The notes under the pieces are model-generated. The model saw only the letters and a list, made by a program, of their open reading frames with translations, had not been told where the DNA came from and did no database searches. Below are positions 25,695 to 33,913 of a DNA stretch of 64,000 bases, piece by piece; within the stretch, counting starts at the first letter, position 1; each line of letters opens with the position of its first letter. The translations under genes and the position numbers were made by a program. The stretch comes from Verrucosispora sp. NA02020 (GTDB taxonomy: Bacteria > Actinomycetota > Actinomycetes > Mycobacteriales > Micromonosporaceae): positions 5,580,001 through 5,644,000 of the forward strand of contig NZ_CP054923.1 in the NCBI RefSeq assembly GCF_013364215.1, written 5' to 3'.

Positions 25695-27023
25695 GTGGAC
25701 GAGCGGCGCCGACGGCACCGGCTGGGACCGGCGGTCGGGATCGCACCGGGCGCCCGGGTCGACAAGTTCGAGGTCTTCTTCGACCTGGTCTTCGTCTTCT
25801 CCTTCTTCAACATCGCCCGGGCCACCGCCGCGAACATCACCGACCGGCAACTGCTGCACGCCCTGCTGGTCCTCGCCGTGCTGTGGTGGTGCTGGGTGGT
25901 GCACACGGTGGTGGCCACCCGGGTACGCATCGGCGAGGGCTTCGTACCCGTCCTGATGGTCGCCGGGATGGCCGCGCTGTTCTGCTTCGCGCTCGCGCTG
26001 CCCCAGGCGTTCATGGGCGGCGGCGGCACCGAGGCCGGGCCGGTCGTGGTGGCGGTCAGCTACGTGGTCATCCGGGCCGTACACCTGGCGCTGTTCCTGC
26101 ACGCCGTCCGCGACGACCCGGTGGAACGCCGCCAACTGCTCCGGTACGCCCCCGAGCTGACCCTGAGCACCGCGCTGCTGCTCGTCGCCGCCCTGCTCCC
26201 CGGTCACCTGCCCGACGACGACATGGCGGCGCTGGTCCGGGACGGCCTGTGGATCAGCGTCGTGCTGCTCCAGTACGGCACCGGGCTGCTGGCCCGCACC
26301 TGGGGCTGGGGAGTGACGTCGGCCGAGCACTGGACCGAACGGTACGACCTGATCCTGATCATCGCGCTCGGCGAGTCGGTGATCTCCATCGGCCTGGGCA
26401 GCAACCTGCTCGGCCAGGCACCCACCCTGCCGGGGGTGACCGCCGCCGTGTTCGGCATCGTCTTCAGCGCGGCCATGTGGTGGATCCACTACGACGTGAT
26501 CGGTCCGGCCGCGCGGATCGCGCTGCACGCCAGCCAGGGCCGCCCCCGGGTGCTGATGGCCCGCGACGCGTACGCCTATCTCTATCTGCCGATGATCGTC
26601 GGCATCCTGCTGTTCGCCCTCGGCGCCGAGGGCATCGTGCACGACATCGCCGAGCCCGGCGTACCCATCAGCCAGCCGGCCCAGGGACCGGACGTGCCGC
26701 TGCTGTTCTCCGGGGCGCTCTGCTATCTGGCCGGGAACATGCTGTTCCAGTGGCGCACCCTGCGCACCCTCTCCTGGCTCCGGCTGGGCACCGTGGGCCT
26801 GCTCGCGCTGGGCATCCCGATCGCCATGCCGCTGCCCGGACTGCTCGCGCTCGGTGTACTCGCCGTGATCCTGGTCGGCATGATCGTCACCGAGGTGGTG
26901 GTGATGTCCGAGGCCCGGCACGCGTTGCGCGCGGCGGTCTTCGAGGAGCGCACCGCCCACGAGGCGGCCGAGGCCGCCTACCGCGCCCGCTGGCACGACA
27001 ACCCACCCGACCCGCACCCGTGA
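25695..27023 (+). CDS. Low-temperature-requirement A (LtrA) family membrane protein
   Basis: A 442-residue polytopic protein with about 10-12 membrane segments. The family opening KFEVFFDLVFVFSFFNIA and the conserved TERYDLILIIALGESVISI identify LtrA. The name comes from a Listeria cold-growth gene; the molecular function is not known. A short basic N-terminus (MDERRRRHRLG) and a C-terminal amphipathic stretch rich in Ala/Glu/Arg flank the core. Start GTG 25695, 45 bp after tetR, without a clear ribosome-binding site; the gene could be read on from tetR. Confidence 0.88.
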   Translation: MDERRRRHRLGPAVGIAPGARVDKFEVFFDLVFVFSFFNIARATAANITDRQLLHALLVLAVLWWCWVVHTVVATRVRIGEGFVPVLMVAGMAALFCFALALPQAFMGGGGTEAGPVVVAVSYVVIRAVHLALFLHAVRDDPVERRQLLRYAPELTLSTALLLVAALLPGHLPDDDMAALVRDGLWISVVLLQYGTGLLARTWGWGVTSAEHWTERYDLILIIALGESVISIGLGSNLLGQAPTLPGVTAAVFGIVFSAAMWWIHYDVIGPAARIALHASQGRPRVLMARDAYAYLYLPMIVGILLFALGAEGIVHDIAEPGVPISQPAQGPDVPLLFSGALCYLAGNMLFQWRTLRTLSWLRLGTVGLLALGIPIAMPLPGLLALGVLAVILVGMIVTEVVVMSEARHALRAAVFEERTAHEAAEAAYRARWHDNPPDPHP

Positions 27024-27028
27024 CATGC

Positions 27029-27058
27029 GTAGCACTCTGTAGCACCCATGGCTAGAAT
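27029..27058 (+). promoter_or_regulatory. Promoter and direct-repeat operator of the toxin-antitoxin pair
   Basis: TAGAAT (27053-27058) ends 6 nt before the GTG at 27065, so the transcript is probably leaderless. GTAGCAC is repeated directly at 27029 and 27039, 10 bp apart, just upstream of the -10: a plausible autoregulatory site for the antitoxin. Confidence 0.55.
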
Positions 27059-27064
27059 GGGCGG

Positions 27065-27334
27065 GTGGCTGAGCACGCCCATCGGGAGATCACACAGCGA
27101 GAGTTGCGCAACGACTCCGGCGCGATCATGCGCGGGGTGGAGCGCGGAGACTCCTACGTCATCACCCGTAACGGCACCCCCATCGGCAAGCTGATCCCGC
27201 TTCGGCGGCGCACCTTCGTTCCGCGCGCCGAAGTGATGGCCGCATTCGCCACCGCGCCCCCGCTCGACGCGGAGCGATTCCGCCGAGATCTCGACTCCGC
27301 CGTCGATCAGGACCCATTCGATCGTGAGTGGTGA
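27065..27334 (+). CDS. Phd/YefM-family antitoxin
   Basis: An 89-residue protein with the Phd/YefM DNA-binding fold: ITQRELRNDSGAIMRGVERG followed by YVITRNGTPIGKLIPL. Residues 55-89 form the toxin-neutralising helical tail. It overlaps the downstream toxin by 11 bp in the usual antitoxin-first order. It should bind its own promoter and be freed when degraded. Confidence 0.92.
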   Translation: MAEHAHREITQRELRNDSGAIMRGVERGDSYVITRNGTPIGKLIPLRRRTFVPRAEVMAAFATAPPLDAERFRRDLDSAVDQDPFDREW

Positions 27335-27740
27335 GACCACGGCCCGGGGCCTGATCGACACGAACATCGTGATCCTCCTCGGCGCGCTGGACCCGGACGA
27401 ACTGCCGGAGGAGATGGTGATCAGCGCCGTGACGCTCGCGGAACTGTCCGCCGGCCCGCACCACGCCGACGATCACGCTGAACGAGCCCGCCGGACCAGC
27501 GTGCTCCAACACACCGAGGCCACCTTCGACCCGCTACCGTTCGACGCCGAGGCGGCCCGAGCGTTCGGGATGATCTCCAGCGCCGTCCTCGCCACCGGCC
27601 GCACCACCCGCCGTCGGCTCGCCGATCTCATGATCGCCTCGGTGGCCCATGCCAACCGCCTGCCGCTCTACACGACCAACCCGAACGACTTCGCCGGTCT
27701 GACGGAACTGGTCGACGTCCGGCACGTGCGCCGCCCCTGA
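27324..27740 (+). CDS. vapC: VapC-type PIN-domain toxin ribonuclease
   Basis: A 138-residue PIN nuclease. Acidic active-site residues are visible in GLIDTNIVI (Asp), TLAELSAG (Glu), RRRLADLMIASVA (Asp) and TTNPNDF (Asp), in the order expected for VapC. VapC toxins cleave specific tRNAs or rRNA in a magnesium-dependent way; the target here is unknown. The GTG at 27324 lies within the antitoxin gene. Confidence 0.93.
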   Translation: MSGETTARGLIDTNIVILLGALDPDELPEEMVISAVTLAELSAGPHHADDHAERARRTSVLQHTEATFDPLPFDAEAARAFGMISSAVLATGRTTRRRLADLMIASVAHANRLPLYTTNPNDFAGLTELVDVRHVRRP

Positions 27741-27835
27741 CGTCGTCGTTCGACAGACCCACGTCGGGTCAGCCGAGACATCGGCGTGACCGACTCGACC
27801 CAGCCGGACGGCTGCGCGTACCCGAAGATGTCTGT

Positions 27836-28735
27836 ATGCGGATCCTGATGGCCGGTGCGTCCGGCTTCCTCGGCACCCGACTGGTCGACCTGCTCGTGGC
27901 CGACGGGCACCAGGTCACCCGGCTGGTCCGGCGGCCACCGCGCCGCCCGGACGAGCGGCAGTGGAACCCGTCGGCGGCGCAGCTCGACCCGGCGCTGGTC
28001 GCGGAGGCGGACGCGGTGGTCAACCTGGCCGGCGCCGGGGTGGGCGACCGCCGCTGGAACGACCAGTACAAGCAGCTCATCCGCGCCAGCCGGGTGGACA
28101 CCACCAGCACCCTGGCCATCACCATCGCCGGTCTGTCCGAGGCCGACCGGCCCGAGGTGCTGCTGAACGCCTCGGCGATCGGCTGGTACGGCAACACCGG
28201 CGACCGGGTGGTCGAGGAGGACGCGCCGGCCGGTGAGGGCTTCCTGGCCGACGTGGCCCGGGTGTGGGAGGCGGCCACCCGCCCGGCCGAGGACGCCGGG
28301 GTACGGGTGGTGCGGCTGCGGACCGGACTGCCGCTGCACCGCGACGGCGGGCTGCTCAAGCCGCAGTTGCTGCCGTTCAAGCTGGGTATCGCCGGTCGGC
28401 TCGGCAGCGGACGCCAGTGGATCCCGTGGATCTCGATGACCGACTGGCTGCACGCGGTCACGTTCCTGCTGGCCCGCGCCGACCTGAACGGCCCGGTGAA
28501 CGCGGTCGGGCCGGCACCGGTCACCAACGCCGAGTTCACCCGGGAGCTGGCCCGCCAGTTGCGCCGTCCGGCGGTCATCCCGATCCCGGCGCTGGCCCTG
28601 AAGGCGGTCCTCGGCGGCTTCGCCCAGGAGGCGCTGACCAGCACGCGGGTTCTGCCCGGCGTACTCAACCGGGCCGCCTTCACCTTCCGCCACCCCGACC
28701 TGCCCACGGCCCTGCACGCCGCCCTGCACGACTGA
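27836..28735 (+). CDS. TIGR01777-family epimerase-like oxidoreductase
   Basis: A 299-residue NAD-binding SDR-like protein. MRILMAGASGFLGTRLVDLL is the Rossmann motif, and NASAIGWYGNTGDRVVEED the family signature. The C-terminus (VIPIPALALKAVLGGFAQEA, then HPDLPTALHAAL) is the DUF1731 domain. The family includes E. coli YfcH and plant sulA-like proteins and has no settled function. It normally sits between sucB/dlaT and lipB in actinobacteria, as here apart from the inserted genes. Confidence 0.9.
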   Translation: MRILMAGASGFLGTRLVDLLVADGHQVTRLVRRPPRRPDERQWNPSAAQLDPALVAEADAVVNLAGAGVGDRRWNDQYKQLIRASRVDTTSTLAITIAGLSEADRPEVLLNASAIGWYGNTGDRVVEEDAPAGEGFLADVARVWEAATRPAEDAGVRVVRLRTGLPLHRDGGLLKPQLLPFKLGIAGRLGSGRQWIPWISMTDWLHAVTFLLARADLNGPVNAVGPAPVTNAEFTRELARQLRRPAVIPIPALALKAVLGGFAQEALTSTRVLPGVLNRAAFTFRHPDLPTALHAALHD

Positions 28736-28811
28736 CCGCACCCGTCCCGCACGCCTGATCGCACCCGTCCTGCCCTCCTGGTGCGTTCGGCACCGCCGCG
28801 CCGCGCCCAGA

Positions 28812-28867
28812 TGTTAGGAAGGGTCCCTTTATCTACACCAGGCGTTAGCAGGGGGCCCTTCCTTACA
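28812..28867 (+). repeat. 56-bp palindromic repeat, copy B
   Basis: Same orientation as C and D, with loop TACACCAGGCGT. The left arm has decayed (CCCTTTATC in place of CCCCTGCTA) while the right arm is canonical. It lies between the TIGR01777 gene and the next gene, 44 bp upstream of that gene's -10. Confidence 0.8.
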
Positions 28868-28910
28868 GGCGGAGGTGACGGGTCTGACCTGAGGTGTCCG
28901 GTGCGGTTGG

Positions 28911-28916
28911 TAACGT
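28911..28916 (+). promoter_or_regulatory. -10 box for leaderless membrane-protein gene
   Basis: TAACGT ends 7 nt before GTG 28924. Confidence 0.55.
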
Positions 28917-28923
28917 CCGCTAG

Positions 28924-30741
28924 GTGCCCAGCTCCCCGTCCTCGGCGTCCCTGACCACCTCGCCGCCGCGCGTCACCCGTGACCGCCGCGCCGACCTGAT
29001 CGTGACGTTGATCGCGCTGGCGCTCGCCGTCTGGGTGACCAGCGGGCTGTGGTCAGACCCGAACGGTCGCGCGATCACGGTCAACTCCAGCGACCAGGCA
29101 CTGTTCGAGTGGCTGCTGGCCTTCGGCGGTCACACGGTCAGCCACGGCGAGAACCCGTTCTTCACGTACCTGATCAACGTCCCGGACGGCGTCAACCTCG
29201 CGGTCAACACCTCGATCACCGTGTACGCGGTGGTCTTCGCCCCGCTGACGTACCTGATCGGGCCGCCGGCCACCTTCCTGGTGATCCTGACGCTGAACCT
29301 GGCCGCGACGGCCGTCGCCTGGTACTGGCTGCTCTCCCGGCACCTCGTCGGCAGTCGACTCGCCGCCGCCGTCGGCGGACTGTTCATCGGCTTCTCCCCC
29401 GGCATGGTCTCGCACGCCAACGCCCACCTGAACTGGACCGCCGGCTGGCTGGTGCCGCTGCTGGTGTGGCGGCTGTTCGTGCTGCGCCGGTCGGCGCACC
29501 CGCTGCGCGACGGGGCGATCCTCGGCGTACTCGTCGCGATCTCCTTCTCCATCGCCGCCGAGGGACTCTTCTTCACCGCGCTGGCGCTCGGCCTGTTCGT
29601 CGCCGTCTGGGCACTGCACCCGGCCAACCGGGTCGAGGCGCGGTCCGTGCTGCCGTCGTTCCTGCGCGGCCTCGCGGTGACCACCGTGGTCGCCGGGGTG
29701 CTGCTGGCGTACCCGCTCTGGCTGCACTTCGCCGGGCCCCAACGCTTCCACGGCACCGGATTCGACTCGGTGATCCACTCCGAGGACATCGCCGCGTACG
29801 CCGCCTACCCGCGCCGATCGCTGGCCGGCGAGGCCGGACTGGGCACCTCGCTGGCGCCGAACCCGACCGAGGAGAACTCCTTCTTCGGGCTGCCCCTGCT
29901 GCTGCTCACGGTCGCCTGCTTCGCCCTGCTGTGGCGGTCGGCCACGCCACGACGCCGGGCCACGCTGTGGGGGCTGGGCGTCGTGGCGGTGGCCTTCACC
30001 GCGCTCTCCTTCGGGCCGGTGGCGAAGGTCAACGGCCACCGCACCGACCTGCCCATGCCGTTCGACCTGCTCGGGCAGCTCCCCGTCGTGAACGCCGCGC
30101 TGCCGGCCCGACTCGCGCTGGTGGTGACGCCGGTGATCGGGCTGCTGTTGGCGTTCGCCGTGGACCGGCTCCGCCAGCATCGGCCGGGTCGGGCGGCGGC
30201 GGTGGCCTGGACGGCCGCCTTCGCGGTCGCGTTGGTGCCGCTGGTCCCGACGCCGCTGCTCACCATCGAACGGGAACCGATCCCGCGCTTCATCACCTCC
30301 GGCGCGTGGCGCGACTACGTCTCCCCGGGCGGGGTGCTGACCCCGGCGCCGCTGGCCCTCGACGTCTACCCGGACGGCCAGCGCTGGCAGGCGTACGCGT
30401 TGGCGAACCGGCAGGGTGAGTTCGCCATCCCGTCCGGCTTCTTCCTCGGCCCCGGCGGGCCCGACGGCCGGGGCCGGATCGGGCCGGTGCCGCGTCCGTT
30501 CGGCGCGCTGCTCGACCAGGCCGCGCGCAGCGGCCTGCCGCCGATCGTCACCGAGGGCACCCGCGAGGAGGTACGCGTCGACCTGGAGCACTGGCGGATC
30601 GAGACGGTGGTGCTCCCCGACGAGGTGCACGGCGCCAAGTGGCCGGTCGACGAGGAGGCGGTACGCCGGACGTTGACGCTGCTCTTCGGCGAGCCGGAAC
30701 GCGTCGAGGACGTCTGGCTGTGGCGCGTCGGGCAGCGCTGA
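28924..30741 (+). CDS. Polytopic membrane protein, possibly GT-C glycosyltransferase-like
   Basis: A 605-residue protein with roughly 11-12 membrane segments and a soluble C-terminal part of about 170 residues (from about 435). The first external loop, NSSDQALFEWLLAFGGHTVS, starts with acidic residues after the first membrane helix, as in GT-C glycosyltransferases that use lipid-linked sugars, and FSPGMVSHANAHLNWTAGWL follows. I cannot assign it to a named family. It lies between the TIGR01777 gene and lipB and carries its own promoter. Confidence 0.7.
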   Translation: MPSSPSSASLTTSPPRVTRDRRADLIVTLIALALAVWVTSGLWSDPNGRAITVNSSDQALFEWLLAFGGHTVSHGENPFFTYLINVPDGVNLAVNTSITVYAVVFAPLTYLIGPPATFLVILTLNLAATAVAWYWLLSRHLVGSRLAAAVGGLFIGFSPGMVSHANAHLNWTAGWLVPLLVWRLFVLRRSAHPLRDGAILGVLVAISFSIAAEGLFFTALALGLFVAVWALHPANRVEARSVLPSFLRGLAVTTVVAGVLLAYPLWLHFAGPQRFHGTGFDSVIHSEDIAAYAAYPRRSLAGEAGLGTSLAPNPTEENSFFGLPLLLLTVACFALLWRSATPRRRATLWGLGVVAVAFTALSFGPVAKVNGHRTDLPMPFDLLGQLPVVNAALPARLALVVTPVIGLLLAFAVDRLRQHRPGRAAAVAWTAAFAVALVPLVPTPLLTIEREPIPRFITSGAWRDYVSPGGVLTPAPLALDVYPDGQRWQAYALANRQGEFAIPSGFFLGPGGPDGRGRIGPVPRPFGALLDQAARSGLPPIVTEGTREEVRVDLEHWRIETVVLPDEVHGAKWPVDEEAVRRTLTLLFGEPERVEDVWLWRVGQR

Positions 30742-30792
30742 GCCGCCCGGCCCGTGAGCCGGCTCACCGGAGGTGACCAGCGGGTACGGGTC

Positions 30793-30798
30793 TAGGCT
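30793..30798 (+). promoter_or_regulatory. -10 box for leaderless lipB
   Basis: TAGGCT ends 7 nt before GTG 30806. The same hexamer precedes lipA at 35661, so the two lipoate genes may share promoter type. Confidence 0.6.
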
Positions 30799-30805
30799 GG
30801 TACGC

Positions 30806-31447
30806 GTGACCGCGACGACCTCCGGCCTGACGGCCGTACGTGCCGGCGTCCTCGACTACACCGCCGCCTGGGACGAGCAGCGCCGCCTGCACGAGACCGT
30901 GGTCGCCGGGGAGCGGGGCGACACGGTGCTGCTGCTGGAGCACCCGAGCGTCTACACCGCCGGCAAGCGCACCGAGCCGTGGGACCGGCCGATGGACGGC
31001 ACCCCCGTGGTCGACGTGGATCGCGGCGGCAAGATCACCTGGCATGGTCCGGGGCAACTCGTCGGCTACCCGATCCTGCGCCTGCCCGACCCGGTCGACG
31101 TGGTCGCGTACGTCCGGCGGGTCGAGCAGTTGCTGATCGACGTGTGCGCCGAGTTCGGCCTGACCGCCTCCCGCGTCGACGGTCGCAGCGGCGTCTGGGT
31201 GCCGGCTGACGACCGGGGCCCGGACCGCAAGGTGGCCGCCATCGGCATCCGGGTCGCCCGGGGCGTCACCCTGCACGGATTCTCGATCAACTGCGACTGC
31301 GACCTGACGTACTTCGACCGGATCGTGCCGTGCGGCATCCGGGACGCCGGGGTCACCTCGCTCTCGGCCGAGTTGGGGCGCCCGGTCACCGTGGCCGAGG
31401 TGCTCCCCGTCGTCGAGCGCCACCTGCCCACCATCACCACCGCCTGA
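30806..31447 (+). CDS. lipB: Octanoyltransferase LipB
   Basis: A 213-residue enzyme that moves octanoate from acyl carrier protein to lipoyl domains, the first step of lipoate synthesis. Motifs: [18 protein letters not shown], the Lys in [11 protein letters not shown] and the catalytic Cys in [15 protein letters not shown]. The start at GTG 30806 is set by the adjacent -10 box; an in-frame ATG at 30773 lies upstream of it. Its acceptors include SucB and the glycine cleavage H protein; LipA then inserts sulfur. Confidence 0.96.
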   Translation: MTATTSGLTAVRAGVLDYTAAWDEQRRLHETVVAGERGDTVLLLEHPSVYTAGKRTEPWDRPMDGTPVVDVDRGGKITWHGPGQLVGYPILRLPDPVDVVAYVRRVEQLLIDVCAEFGLTASRVDGRSGVWVPADDRGPDRKVAAIGIRVARGVTLHGFSINCDCDLTYFDRIVPCGIRDAGVTSLSAELGRPVTVAEVLPVVERHLPTITTA

Positions 31448-31523
31448 CCGCCGGGGCCGTCGCCCACGAACGGACCGCCCGGCCACGCGCCCGCCCCGCC
31501 CCGCCGCGCCCCGCCACGCCGCC

Positions 31524-31591
31524 GATCATGGAGTTGTGGCTTCCTTTTTGAGGGCATTCGCCAGACTCGTCCCCACCACAAGCCCATGATC
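31524..31591. repeat. GATCATGG-type palindrome, copy 1
   Basis: GATCATGGAGTTGTGG (31524-31539) and its near complement CCACAAGCCCATGATC (31576-31591, two mismatches) enclose 36 nt. It lies after lipB and before the SRPBCC operon. The left arm is identical to copy 2 at 33822-33837. Confidence 0.75.
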
Positions 31592-31668
31592 GCGGCGCGT
31601 GACCCGGGTGCACTCCCCGGCGTGCACCAGGCCGCGACCGGGGGAGCGCACCTTCACGCCGACACCTC

Positions 31669-31712
31669 TTGAGCGAGTGCTTAAATTCGGTTACGTTTAA
31701 GCGGTCGCTCAA
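31669..31712. promoter_or_regulatory. 44-bp TetR-type operator upstream of the SRPBCC operon
   Basis: TTGAGCGAGTGCTTAAA and TTTAAGCGGTCGCTCAA, 17-bp arms differing at two positions, flank 10 bp. Each arm also contains an AGCG-N2/3-CGCT-like core, as TetR sites often do. The sequence is AT-richer than its surroundings and ends 14 bp before the ATG. The tetR gene closing the operon is the likely binder. Confidence 0.75.
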
Positions 31713-31726
31713 ACTCGGGGGTGGAC

Positions 31727-32431
31727 ATGCGGTCTGTTTATGTCGAGACGCTCATCGACGCACCGATGGAGCAGGTCTGGTGGGCGACCCAGGATCCCGG
31801 GGAGCACCGTCGATGGGACGTGCGGTTCAGCCGGATCGACCCGGTGCCGGGCAGCCGACCCGCCCGATTCCGGTACGCCACCACCGTGCTCCCCAGGCTC
31901 ACCGTGCGTGGGTGGGGTGTCCACGCCGGTGAGCGGCAGCGTCCCGACGGCACCCGCACCTCGGCACTGCGGTTCGGCTCCGACGACCCTCGGTCACTGG
32001 TCGCCGCCGGCTCCGGCCACTGGCGCTACCTGCCCGGGCCGCACGGCGTCCGGTTCCTGACCGGCTACTCGTACACCCCTCGGTGGGGTCTCCTGGGTCG
32101 GCTCGCCGACCTCGCCTTCCGGCCGCTGTTCGGCTGGGCCACCGCGTGGTCCTTCGACCGGCTGCGGCTCTGGTTGACGGCCGGCGTACCCCCGGAACGT
32201 GCCCGGGCCAACGCGGTCCGCGACGTCGCCCTCCGGCTGCTCGCGGTGGTCGCGGTCACCGCGGCGGCCGGAGCCGCGGGCCGGACGTCGGCCGCCCTCG
32301 CGCTGGTCGTCGCCACGTCAGCCGCCTGTCTGATACCCCCGCATCCGCACACTCCGGCGGCCCGACGCTGCCGGCGCCGCCCGCCGGACCGCCTCGCCGC
32401 CCGGCCACCCCGCCTCCTGGAGCACCTGTGA
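31727..32431 (+). CDS. SRPBCC-domain protein with C-terminal membrane segment
   Basis: A 234-residue protein. Residues 1-145 look like an SRPBCC (START-like) ligand-binding barrel: RSVYVETLIDAPMEQVWW, HRRWDVRFSRIDPVPG, GVRFLTGYSYTPRWG. A hydrophobic stretch near residues 175-205 (LLAVVAVTAAAGAAGRTSAA) and an Arg/Pro-rich tail follow. The ATG at 31727 follows GGGGG; a GTG at 31721 is also possible. Its stop overlaps the next start (GTGA). First gene of a three-gene operon with DUF4166 and TetR. Ligand unknown. Confidence 0.8.
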   Translation: MRSVYVETLIDAPMEQVWWATQDPGEHRRWDVRFSRIDPVPGSRPARFRYATTVLPRLTVRGWGVHAGERQRPDGTRTSALRFGSDDPRSLVAAGSGHWRYLPGPHGVRFLTGYSYTPRWGLLGRLADLAFRPLFGWATAWSFDRLRLWLTAGVPPERARANAVRDVALRLLAVVAVTAAAGAAGRTSAALALVVATSAACLIPPHPHTPAARRCRRRPPDRLAARPPRLLEHL

Positions 32432-33102
32432 CCTCCGTCTTCCAGCATGCCCTCGGCGACGACTTCGACCGTCTGCACCCGCACCTGCGCCGCCGCTTCG
32501 CGGTCGACGGCGAACCCGACCTCGGCTGCGTCGGCACCGGGACGATGGACCGGGTCTGGCGCGGCGGCGCCTTCACGGGGCCGTTCCTGCGCCTCGGCAG
32601 CCTGCGCCACATCCTCTTCCCGGAGACCGGCCGGCAGATCCCGTTCACCATCGAGAACTACGCCTACACCGACACGTACGGCCGCCCCACCCTGACCTTC
32701 GTCCGCACCTTCCAGGTCACCCCACACCGGCGGCGACGCTTCGACGCCACGATGGTGTGGAGCGCCCGTCGCGGGGTCCTGGTCGACTATCTCGGTACGC
32801 ACCAACACCTCGCCGTCGACCTGCACCTCTCCGTCGACGCCGCCGGTGGGCTGACCATCCGCAGTGGCGTCCAGCGGTTCCCGAACGGGCTGCCCTGCCC
32901 CGCCGCGCTGACCGGCGAGGCACGCGTACGCGAGTGGTACGACGACCGGACCGACCGGTTCCGCATCGAGGTCAGGGTCACCAACCGCCGGTTCGGTCCG
33001 CTCTTCGGCTACGAGGGCGGCTTCACCGTCGACTACGTCCCGTCGCACCGGACACCGGTGCCCGCCGCCGTACGCCCGCTGCGCGAGAATCCCCGGGAGT
33101 AG
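32428..33102 (+). CDS. DUF4166-domain protein
   Basis: A 224-residue soluble protein of family DUF4166: VFQHALGDDFDRLHPHLRRR at the start, then GTMDRVWRGGAF, IPFTIENYAYTD and, near the end, RFGPLFGYEGGFTVDY. Function unknown. DUF4166 modules often occur next to or fused with epimerase/SDR or SRPBCC proteins. Start GTG 32428 overlaps the previous stop by 4 bp with GGAG upstream, so it is translationally coupled. Confidence 0.85.
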   Translation: MTSVFQHALGDDFDRLHPHLRRRFAVDGEPDLGCVGTGTMDRVWRGGAFTGPFLRLGSLRHILFPETGRQIPFTIENYAYTDTYGRPTLTFVRTFQVTPHRRRRFDATMVWSARRGVLVDYLGTHQHLAVDLHLSVDAAGGLTIRSGVQRFPNGLPCPAALTGEARVREWYDDRTDRFRIEVRVTNRRFGPLFGYEGGFTVDYVPSHRTPVPAAVRPLRENPRE

Positions 33103-33115
33103 ACGAGAGGACACC

Positions 33116-33736
33116 ATGGCCACCCGGGACAAACTGATCGACGGTGCCATCGCCGCGATCCGTGCGCACGGCATCGCCGGTGTGTCGGCGCGGACGATCG
33201 CGGCCACGGCCGGCGTCAACCAGGCGCTGGTCTTCTATCACTTCGGCAGCGTCGACGAACTGCTGGCCGAGGCGTGCCGGAGTGTCACCAGCACCCGGGT
33301 GGCCGCGTACCGGGCCCGTTTCGCCGAGGTGTCGTCCCTGCGCGAACTGCTCGACGTCGGGCGTACCCTGCACCACCAGGAACAGGCCGAGGGCAACCTC
33401 GCGGTGCTGGCCCAGCTGCTGGCCGGCGCACAGAACGACCCCACGCTCGCCGAGTCCACCGCAGCGGCCCTGCGGATCTGGACGGTCGAGATCGAGTCGG
33501 TGCTGCGGCGACTGCTCGACGGCTCACCGATCGCCCCGGTCGTCGACCCCACCGGACTGGCCCGTGCCGTCAGCGCCGCCTTCATCGGCCTGGAACTCTA
33601 CGACGGCGTCGACCCGGACGGCGCGCGCTCCGCGTTCGACGCCCTGGAACGACTCGCCGTCCTGGTCGAGGTGATCGACGACCTCGGCCCCATCGCCCGC
33701 CGTGCCGCCCGCGCCAAACTCCGCCACCTCACCTGA
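33116..33736 (+). CDS. TetR/AcrR-family regulator of the SRPBCC operon
   Basis: A 206-residue repressor. The DNA-binding domain is residues 3-52 (LIDGAIAAIRAHGIAGVSAR, TIAATAGVNQALVFYHFGS), and the ligand domain follows. GAGAGGAC precedes the ATG, 13 bp after the DUF4166 stop. As the last gene of the operon it probably binds the 44-bp dyad at 31669 and regulates its own transcript. Ligand may be the lipid-like molecule bound by the SRPBCC protein (inference). Confidence 0.9.
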   Translation: MATRDKLIDGAIAAIRAHGIAGVSARTIAATAGVNQALVFYHFGSVDELLAEACRSVTSTRVAAYRARFAEVSSLRELLDVGRTLHHQEQAEGNLAVLAQLLAGAQNDPTLAESTAAALRIWTVEIESVLRRLLDGSPIAPVVDPTGLARAVSAAFIGLELYDGVDPDGARSAFDALERLAVLVEVIDDLGPIARRAARAKLRHLT

Positions 33737-33817
33737 GCGTCCCGCCGCCCGTCGGCCCACCACCCCCGCCCGCCCACCCGCTCCGCCCGCCCGCTCCGTT
33801 CGCCCGCTCCGTTCGCC

Positions 33818-33893
33818 CGTCGATCATGGAGTTGTGGTCGGAACAAAACGGAAATACATCCGCGATTCCAGTGCCACAACTCCATGATCGACG
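33818..33893. repeat. GATCATGG-type palindrome, copy 2
   Basis: Perfect 20-bp arms, CGTCGATCATGGAGTTGTGG at 33818-33837 and its complement at 33874-33893, around a 36-nt AT-rich loop. It lies between the convergent tetR and aspS genes, where it could terminate both. Confidence 0.85.
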
Positions 33894-33913
33894 CGATCGG
33901 GCGGCGGGCGGGG

